From: a bacterium | Lineage (GTDB): Bacteria; Planctomycetota; Planctomycetia; Pirellulales; Pirellulaceae | Direction: 5' to 3' | NCBI GenBank assembly: GCA_030430075.1 | Contig: JAUIGN010000003.1 | Coordinates: forward strand, 62,001 to 126,000 | DNA: 64,000 nt | Shown: positions 54,321 to 61,075 of the stretch, piece by piece | How the letters are laid out: the number at the start of each line of letters is the position of its first letter | Numbering within the stretch: position 1 is the stretch's first letter | Translations under genes and position numbers: made by a program | The notes under the pieces: generated by a model | What the model was told of the DNA's origin: nothing | Seen by the model: only the letters and a program-made list of their open reading frames with translations | Databases searched by the model: none

Positions 54321-54399
54321 CAGCCGGAACGCGATTGCGTCAGGTTTGCTCTGAGCTCGACGGAACCGGGGCTAACGCCCAACGGCTGATGAATCAGCC
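54321..54399 (+). repeat. Dispersed repeat family B (copy 3)
   Basis: Begins cagccggaacgcg and contains cggaaccggggctaacgccc followed by aacggctgatgaatcagcc. It aligns without gaps over 75 bases to the copy near 43.5 kb. Lies in the 777-base gap after DUF1559 with family C and the terminator. Confidence 0.8.
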
Positions 54400-54611
54400 G
54401 GGTTGGCTCACGGGACAGCACCGGGTTGCTCTCAACACGCCCCTGCCCCGGCAAATCAAGGTGCACGATAGAATAGATAGACGATGGCGGATGTCGACGT
54501 GCACAGCCGCGATACCAACCAAGGAACCCACGAAATGACGTGAGAGCGACTGCTTTGATCCGTCTGACAATCGCCGCGCCGTCTGCCAGGGCAATGTCGC
54601 GCTTTGATTGG

Positions 54612-54641
54612 CCCCGAACTGCACCGCCCCGAACTGCACCG
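54612..54641 (+). repeat. 15-bp tandem duplication upstream of CRTAC1
   Basis: Two perfect copies of ccccgaactgcaccg, ending 18 bases before the CRTAC1 start codon, where a ribosome-binding site or leader would lie. Confidence 0.8.
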
Positions 54642-54659
54642 CAAGTGGAACTTGTTTAC

Positions 54660-56462
54660 ATGCGTTTTCCTCATCCCGACCTCATCGTGGCAACCATGGC
54701 AATGTGCCTTGCCGTCGTGCTGGCCGGCTGTGGCAAACGGCCCACGACGACCCCGGACGACGGCAGCCTGCGGACCGAACGGCCGCAGCCCCGGGAATCG
54801 GCTGGTACTCGCCTGGCGATCAAACCGAGTTCCCGGTTGGCGATCAAGAAAGTGCCGACACCGGCCGCCAAGGCGCTCGACAGCCCGGATTCAAATGTCA
54901 TCTTCCACGACGTGCACAGAGACCTGGGAATCAATTTCATCTATGACCGGGGAGACCGGGGCAAACTGCTCATGGTCGAATCGACGGGCGGCGGCGGCGG
55001 CTGGATCGATTTCGATCGCGACGGACTGACCGACCTGCTTCTGGTTCAAGGTGGATTCGCCGACGAACCTCGGGCGGACAACCCAGCCAACCAGTTGTGG
55101 CGCAACCTGGGCTCAGCCGGCTTCGTTCAGGTTGCCGTGGCTGCCGGCGCGGACAACCGCGGCTATGGCCAGGGCGTCGCGATTGCGGACTTTGACAACG
55201 ACGGATTTGATGATATTTACGTTTCGAATGTCGGCTCGAACGGCCTCTACCACAATCAGGGAGACGGGACGTTCTTGGAGGTCACCTCGCAGGCGGACAT
55301 CGACTCGCCACGCTGGTCGACCAGCGCCGCCTGGGGCGACTTGGACGCAGATGGAAATCTGGATCTGTTTGTCTGCAACTACCTGATCTACGATCCGTTT
55401 CACCCCCTGCCTTGCCCTCACGACGACGGGACACCCGGCGTCTGCCATCCGGAAGATCTGGATGCGGAGAACAACGTCTGCTTCCGCAACCTGGGCGACG
55501 GGACGTTCCGTGATGTCACGGCGGCATGGAACCTGACCGGTCGTGAGCAGGACAGCAAGTCGTTGGGTACCGCAATCATGGACCTCACGGGAGATGGGGC
55601 CGCCGACGTGCTGGTGGCCAATGACACCACCTCGAACTTCCTGTTTGTCAACGACGGCCGGGGGCACTTTGAGGAGCGGGGGGTCGAACTGGGCTGCGCG
55701 ATGAGTGGCGAGGGCGCCTACCAGGCCAGCATGGGAATCGCGGTGGGAGACTACGATCGCAACCTCTTCTACGACGTTTATATGACCCATTTCACTCAGG
55801 ACTCCAACACCCTCTATGCGAACCTCGGGGCGGCCGGATTCCATGATACAACCCGGGTCGTCGGGCTCCACCAGCCGACCTTGCCGCTGCTGGCGTTCGG
55901 CACCGTCATGGCCGATTTCGATTGCAATGGAACCCAAGAGCTGTTCGTTACCAACGGGCATGTCGATGCCCACCTCGCCGCGGGCGGCGACTACGACATG
56001 CCGCCGCAGCTGTTCACTTATGCGGGCGACAAATGGCACGACATCAGCAGGCAGGCAGGCCCCTTCTTTGCATCCCGGCACGTCGGTCGAGCTGTCGCGA
56101 CATCGGATTTCGACAACGACGGCGACCTCGATCTGGCGGTGGTCCACCAAGGCACACCGACGGCAATTCTGGAGAATGAATCGGTCCGCAAACACTGGCT
56201 CAAAGTCAGCCTCGTCGGTACCCGAAGCAACCGGTCGGCGATCGGGACGACGGTCCGGCTGCTCCAAGGCGACACCGTTCAGGCGCAGCAACTTGTCGGA
56301 GGAAGCAGCTATTGTGCGAGCCACGAACCGGTTCTTATATTTGGCCTGGGCGACCGTGCAGCCGCTTGCACCCTGGAAATCGTCTGGCCAAGCGGCCACA
56401 TCCAGCGCCTGCCGGACGTCGCCGTCAACCAGCATGTCACGTGCATCGAAGCCGGCCCCTAG
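54660..56462 (+). CDS. CRTAC1 family lipoprotein (FG-GAP/VCBS and ASPIC/UnbV)
   Basis: A 600-residue exported protein. The chosen ATG begins a lipoprotein signal ending in the lipobox VVLAGC (cysteine near residue 24). The body is an FG-GAP/VCBS beta-propeller with calcium-binding-like DxDxDG repeats: IDFDRDGLTDLLLVQGG, IADFDNDGFDDIYVSN, GDLDADGNLDLFVCNY and TSDFDNDGDLDLAVVHQG. The C-terminal ASPIC/UnbV domain includes RSAIGTTVRLLQGDT, QQLVGGSSYCASHEPVLIFGLG and LEIVWPSGHIQRLPDV. A longer upstream reading lacks a signal and is rejected. It ends 37 bases before the multiheme cytochrome gene, so both are probably made together. This pairing is frequent in planctomycetes; the role is unsettled. 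Confidence 0.92.
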   Translation: MRFPHPDLIVATMAMCLAVVLAGCGKRPTTTPDDGSLRTERPQPRESAGTRLAIKPSSRLAIKKVPTPAAKALDSPDSNVIFHDVHRDLGINFIYDRGDRGKLLMVESTGGGGGWIDFDRDGLTDLLLVQGGFADEPRADNPANQLWRNLGSAGFVQVAVAAGADNRGYGQGVAIADFDNDGFDDIYVSNVGSNGLYHNQGDGTFLEVTSQADIDSPRWSTSAAWGDLDADGNLDLFVCNYLIYDPFHPLPCPHDDGTPGVCHPEDLDAENNVCFRNLGDGTFRDVTAAWNLTGREQDSKSLGTAIMDLTGDGAADVLVANDTTSNFLFVNDGRGHFEERGVELGCAMSGEGAYQASMGIAVGDYDRNLFYDVYMTHFTQDSNTLYANLGAAGFHDTTRVVGLHQPTLPLLAFGTVMADFDCNGTQELFVTNGHVDAHLAAGGDYDMPPQLFTYAGDKWHDISRQAGPFFASRHVGRAVATSDFDNDGDLDLAVVHQGTPTAILENESVRKHWLKVSLVGTRSNRSAIGTTVRLLQGDTVQAQQLVGGSSYCASHEPVLIFGLGDRAAACTLEIVWPSGHIQRLPDVAVNQHVTCIEAGP

Positions 56463-56499
56463 CCGGTGCCCTCGCCCCCGGGACAACCCAACGAGATTG

Positions 56500-58380
56500 A
56501 TGAGCATCTTCCTCCGAGGCACCGCAACCACCAATCGGCCGAACCGGCTTGGCTTGCACTGCGTCATCTGGGCAGCCGGGCTCGCCTGCCTGAGCGGGTG
56601 CTGGACCGGCGAAGCCCCGGAACCGGTGGGCACGAAGGCGACGGCCGGTAGAGACATCGACGCGAATCGGTTTCGGCTGGCACGGCCGGAGCCTCCCGGG
56701 GGCACCTACGTGGGCAGCGCCAAGTGCGTGGCGTGCCATGCAGAGATTTCGAAACGGTACCAGACGCATCCGATGGGACACGCATCGGCGCTGGTTTCGG
56801 AAGCCAAGGTTGTCGAAGACTATCACGATCAAGCCGAGTTCTCGGCCGCGAATCGGCTTCACTACCGCGTTGAGCGAGGTGAGGAGGGCGTGTTTCACCA
56901 CGAGCAAATGAAGGATCGCGACGGCGAGACGATCTTCCAGCGGTCGGTTCCGGTCCAGATCGAAATCGGCTCCGGCAAGCGGGGCCGCTCGTACGCCACG
57001 CAGCGGGGCGACTTGCTGTTCATGTCCCCCATTTCCTGGTACTCGCAAGGCCGGCGTTGGGATCTATCACCCGGCTACGCCCATTCGGACCGACCTCGGT
57101 TCGAACGCCGGCTCCGCGATGAATGCTTGCACTGCCACATCGGGCAGCTCGCCCACGACACCGGCCGTCCCAACCGCTTTCGCTCCCCGGCCGTGCTCGA
57201 AGGCCCCATCAGTTGCGAACGCTGCCATGGCCCGGGGGCAGCGCACGTCGCTTACCACGAGGCTGCGGGTGAGGGTCGCGGCGCCGACACGATCGTCAAC
57301 CCGGCCACGTTGCCGCCGGCGGAACGCGACGCCGTCTGCCACCAATGCCACCTGCAAGGGAACGCCCGGTACCGCCGTTTTGGGCGCTCGGAATATGATT
57401 TCCGGCCCGGCATGAAGTTCAGCGACGTGTGGACCGTCTTCGTCGACAGCACGACGATCGACGAAGCGGGCAGCACGAAGGCGGTCAGCCAGGTCGAACA
57501 GATGCAGGCCAGCAAGTGCTATCAGGCGAGCGACGGGCGGCTCGGCTGCATCTCGTGCCACGACCCACACGGGCAGCCGGCGGAGGCCGAGCGGGACATG
57601 GTCTATCGACAACGGTGCCTGGCTTGCCATCAGGAAGGCGTCGGGTGCGCCGCCCCCGCCGAACAGCGAACCGCCAAGGACGACTCGTGCATCACTTGCC
57701 ACATGCCGCGGCTGGCCGCCAACGACGTACCGCATACGTCGCAAACAAACCACTACATTCTCCGGCACACCCGCGTCGTGGGTACCGTGGCCAGCCAACC
57801 CGGGTCGAGTGAACGGCTGTTCGGCGATGCGGAAGACGATCTGCCTCGCGTGGATCGCGAGCGAGCGCGGGGACTACTGTTGGTCGGCCAAGCGCAGCAA
57901 GAGAACGACCCATTCCGCGCATATGAAGCGCTCAACCTGCTCCTGCCGATCATGGAAGCCAATCCCAGCGACCTGGTTGTCAAGGAAGCAGTCGGTGACG
58001 GATACCTGGTGCAGGGCCATCAGCGGGAAGCGATGCGACTTTGGCAAACGCTGCTCAAGGCCGATCCGGAAAATGAGTCCATCCTGGAGAAGTTGGGAAG
58101 CCTCTGTCACGACTTGGGCTACCCGGAGGACGCGCTGGATTATCTGGATCGCTGGATCGCCATCAACCCCTGGCGTGAGCGGGCGTTCGGACGCAAGGCC
58201 CACATCCTGGCTCAAATGGGACGGCTGCCCAGCGCCATTCGCGCCGGCGAGCGGTGCCTGGAACTCAATCCGGCGGCGGTCTCCGTTCAACGCTGGATGG
58301 CACAGGCCTACCAGTCGGCAGGAGACGAGGCGAAAAGCGCGTACCATCGCGAATTGGCCGAGCGGATCGAAGCGAAGTAA
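56500..58380 (+). CDS. Multiheme cytochrome c with TPR domain (lipoprotein)
   Basis: 626 residues. The ATG giving MSIFLRGTATTN leads to a lipoprotein signal with LSGC (cysteine near residue 33). Seven CxxCH heme-attachment motifs follow: CVACH, CLHCH, CERCH, CHQCH, CISCH, CLACH and CITCH, between about residues 75 and 400, interspersed with His residues suitable as distal ligands. From about 440 the protein becomes a TPR array (LLVGQAQQENDPFRAYEALN, VQGHQREAMRLWQTLLKADP, YPEDALDYLDRWIAINPW). It is predicted to be a periplasmic electron-transfer protein. The nitrite reductase active-site CxxCK is absent, so it is not a classical NrfA. It is co-directional and close to CRTAC1. The partner and electron acceptor are unknown. 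Confidence 0.92.
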   Translation: MSIFLRGTATTNRPNRLGLHCVIWAAGLACLSGCWTGEAPEPVGTKATAGRDIDANRFRLARPEPPGGTYVGSAKCVACHAEISKRYQTHPMGHASALVSEAKVVEDYHDQAEFSAANRLHYRVERGEEGVFHHEQMKDRDGETIFQRSVPVQIEIGSGKRGRSYATQRGDLLFMSPISWYSQGRRWDLSPGYAHSDRPRFERRLRDECLHCHIGQLAHDTGRPNRFRSPAVLEGPISCERCHGPGAAHVAYHEAAGEGRGADTIVNPATLPPAERDAVCHQCHLQGNARYRRFGRSEYDFRPGMKFSDVWTVFVDSTTIDEAGSTKAVSQVEQMQASKCYQASDGRLGCISCHDPHGQPAEAERDMVYRQRCLACHQEGVGCAAPAEQRTAKDDSCITCHMPRLAANDVPHTSQTNHYILRHTRVVGTVASQPGSSERLFGDAEDDLPRVDRERARGLLLVGQAQQENDPFRAYEALNLLLPIMEANPSDLVVKEAVGDGYLVQGHQREAMRLWQTLLKADPENESILEKLGSLCHDLGYPEDALDYLDRWIAINPWRERAFGRKAHILAQMGRLPSAIRAGERCLELNPAAVSVQRWMAQAYQSAGDEAKSAYHRELAERIEAK

Positions 58381-58637
58381 CGTCGGCAGCGTTGACCTGC
58401 GAAGCGGAAGCCTGCGGCCGAGGCAACGGTCCGCACCCTACCTGGTCCCCCCTTCAAGAAAACTCCTCGGGAATATATCCTGACCTCAATGCATCCTATT
58501 GAAGGAAGTGCCAACCTCCAAAATGACTTGGAGTACCACCCGACGTCCCTCCGTTGCCTTTCGTAGAACGCAAGGTGACAGGGACTGCTGGTACGATCCT
58601 CACCCCAACGACACTTAGCTCGACAAAGGAAAATCAC

Positions 58638-58850
58638 ATGTCCAAATGGTCATTCCTGATCGCCATTCCCTGCTTGACGCTGGCCCTGGTTGGCTGCGGC
58701 CCGGCGGAAAGCGACTTCACGCCGGTCGAAGAAGATCCGTCTGAGATTCGTGATGAGTCCACTTACGGTGGCGAAGGCAGCGCCCCGGTCGCGCCTGGCG
58801 CGGACGGCGCCGCTCCCGCAGGCGGGGAAGCCGCCGGTACGCCCGAATAG
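58638..58850 (+). CDS. Small lipoprotein
   Basis: 70 residues. MSKWSFLIAIPCLTLALVGC is a lipoprotein signal with the lipobox ALVGC at residue 20. The mature part is short, acidic (TPVEEDPSEIRDES) and then Gly/Ala/Pro-rich, probably unstructured. AAAGGA precedes the ATG. It is followed by its own stem-loop terminator, so it appears to be a separate transcription unit or the end of one. In planctomycetes such small lipoproteins often lie near DUF1559 genes. Function unknown. Confidence 0.8.
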   Translation: MSKWSFLIAIPCLTLALVGCGPAESDFTPVEEDPSEIRDESTYGGEGSAPVAPGADGAAPAGGEAAGTPE

Positions 58851-58892
58851 GATCAAGTCGGACGGCGACCCATTCACGTCCGATCCCGTTTC

Positions 58893-58930
58893 AAGCTCCA
58901 TGGTGACTCGATCGCCGTGGAGCTTTTTTC
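58893..58930 (+). terminator. Rho-independent terminator after the small lipoprotein
   Basis: aagctcca pairs with tggagctt, extended inward by mostly paired bases around a small loop, followed by a run of T (tttttt). It lies about 40 bases after the stop codon. Confidence 0.85.
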
Positions 58931-59082
58931 GTGCGCCCATCGATATTATTGCGAACCGATTGGCGGTACACTTGACAGTTTCCCTGATGTTCGCCGGTGC
59001 CCGCCGGCCGGCGTCCCGATCCGTGTGACGACCGCCGTGCGCTGCTTGCTTTCTTTCCCCTTAGCGATTCCCGACTTGGAAC

Positions 59083-60789
59083 ATGACCGAACAGCTCAAC
59101 AAATTCAGCGCACGAATCACCCAGCCCAAGAGCCAAGGCGCCTCTCAGGCAATGCTCTACGGAACGGGCATGACCGATGAAGACATGAACAAGGCCCAGG
59201 TGGGGATCGCCAGCGTCTGGTACGAAGGCAACACCTGCAACATGCATCTGCTCGACCTGGCTCAACACGTCAAGGATGGCGTCCAGGCGGCCGGTATGGT
59301 CGGGATGCGGTTCAACACCATCGGGGTGAGTGACGGGATTTCGATGGGTACGGAGGGGATGAGTTTCTCGCTCCAATCGCGCGATCTGATCGCCGATTCG
59401 ATCGAGACCGTGATGGGCGCTCAGTGGTACGATGGTCTGATCACTTTGCCCGGCTGCGACAAGAACATGCCCGGCTGCCTGATCGCCATGGGACGCCTCA
59501 ATCGGCCCAGTTTGATGGTCTACGGCGGGACCATCAAACCGGGCTGCACGGCTTTCAGGGACGACCAGCATCAGAACGAAGAGACGCCCCGCGATATCGT
59601 CTCCGCGTTTCAGTCCTACGGCGAGTTTCTGGCCGGCACGATCACCGAAGAACAGCGCAAGGCAATTGTTCGCGTCAGTTGCCCAGGCGCGGGCGCCTGC
59701 GGCGGCATGTACACCGCCAACACGATGGCCAGCGCCATCGAGGCACTTGGCATGTCCCTGCCGTACAGTGCTTCCATCCCGGCGGTCGACGCAGCGAAAA
59801 CCGACGAGTGCCAGCGGGCGGCGGCCGCAGTGCGAGTCCTCCTGGAACGCGATATCAAACCACGCGACATCATGACCCGGGCGGCCTTTGAGAACGCGAT
59901 GGTCGTCGTGATGGCTCTGGGCGGTTCGACAAACGCCGTCCTGCATCTCATCGCCATGGCCCGCAGTGTCGACGTCCCGCTCACCATCGACGACTTCCAG
60001 GCCGTCAGCGATCGCGTGCCCTTCCTGGCGGATCTGAAACCGAGCGGCCGCTACGTCCAGGAAGACCTCCATCACGTCGGCGGTACCCCGGCCGTCATGC
60101 GCTATTTACTGAAGGAAGGCCTGCTGACCGGCGACTGCTTGACGGTGACTGGAAAGACGCTGGCAGAGAACCTGGAATCGTTGCCGGATCTGAAGGAAGG
60201 GCAACAGGTCGTCCACACGTTGGACAACCCGATCAAGCCGACCGGCCACATCCAGATCTTGAAGGGCGACCTCGCACCCGAAGGTTCCGTCGCCAAAATC
60301 ACCGGAAAAGAAGGCCTCACGTTTCGCGGGCCGGCCAACGTCTTCGACTCGGAAGAAGAGATGCTGCAAGCACTCGAACAGGGTCAGATCTCCAAAGGCG
60401 AGGTGATCATCATCCGCTATGAAGGACCCAAAGGGGGACCTGGCATGCCCGAGATGTTGACTCCCACCTCTGCCATCATGGGCGCCGGACTGGGAAGCGA
60501 TGTCGCCCTGATGACCGACGGCCGCTTCTCCGGCGGGTCCCACGGGTTCATCGTCGGCCACATCACGCCCGAAGCCCAAGAAGGCGGCCCGATTGCCCTC
60601 GTCCAAAAAGGCGACATCATCACCGTCGACGCGGAAGCCCGCCGCATCGATATCGACGTCAGTGAGCAAGAACTGGCCGCGCGACGTGCCAACTGGCAGG
60701 CGCCCGCCTACAAGGCCAAGCGAGGCACGCTCTACAAGTACATCAAGACGGTGAAGTCCGCTTCTGAAGGCTGCGTGACGGACGAATAG
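59083..60789 (+). CDS. ilvD: Dihydroxy-acid dehydratase
   Basis: A 568-residue enzyme of branched-chain amino acid synthesis, dehydrating 2,3-dihydroxy-3-methyl acids to 2-oxo acids. The iron-sulfur cysteines are recognisable in [12 protein letters not shown] (about 47), [16 protein letters not shown] (about 125) and [16 protein letters not shown] (about 200). Other family stretches are [37 protein letters not shown] and [17 protein letters not shown], with [21 protein letters not shown] near the C-terminus. The length matches the shorter IlvD class (about 560). No other ilv genes are adjacent, and the following gene has its own start region after 286 bases. Confidence 0.97.
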   Translation: MTEQLNKFSARITQPKSQGASQAMLYGTGMTDEDMNKAQVGIASVWYEGNTCNMHLLDLAQHVKDGVQAAGMVGMRFNTIGVSDGISMGTEGMSFSLQSRDLIADSIETVMGAQWYDGLITLPGCDKNMPGCLIAMGRLNRPSLMVYGGTIKPGCTAFRDDQHQNEETPRDIVSAFQSYGEFLAGTITEEQRKAIVRVSCPGAGACGGMYTANTMASAIEALGMSLPYSASIPAVDAAKTDECQRAAAAVRVLLERDIKPRDIMTRAAFENAMVVVMALGGSTNAVLHLIAMARSVDVPLTIDDFQAVSDRVPFLADLKPSGRYVQEDLHHVGGTPAVMRYLLKEGLLTGDCLTVTGKTLAENLESLPDLKEGQQVVHTLDNPIKPTGHIQILKGDLAPEGSVAKITGKEGLTFRGPANVFDSEEEMLQALEQGQISKGEVIIIRYEGPKGGPGMPEMLTPTSAIMGAGLGSDVALMTDGRFSGGSHGFIVGHITPEAQEGGPIALVQKGDIITVDAEARRIDIDVSEQELAARRANWQAPAYKAKRGTLYKYIKTVKSASEGCVTDE

Positions 60790-61075
60790 GCAGCAGCCAG
60801 GTTCGCCGCAAGAGCATCGCGGACGCATGTTGCCGGCTGGGCCGAAGCCCACGCCCCGGGCTCACCATCGAGACCCCAGAGAAGACCGGCAGTCCGTGGC
60901 GTGTGTCGGCAGCCGGAGAGTCTGATAGCCGCGAGCCGGTCGGCACCGCCTCTTGGTGGGTGCAAGGGGAACTTTTGACGGCCGCTCGGCGTCAGAAGCG
61001 CAATGCATGGTGTCCCCGCCGGGCGCCACCGCCCCGTTTCTCCGGAGAAATGAAATGGTTGCCGTAAGTTGCACC

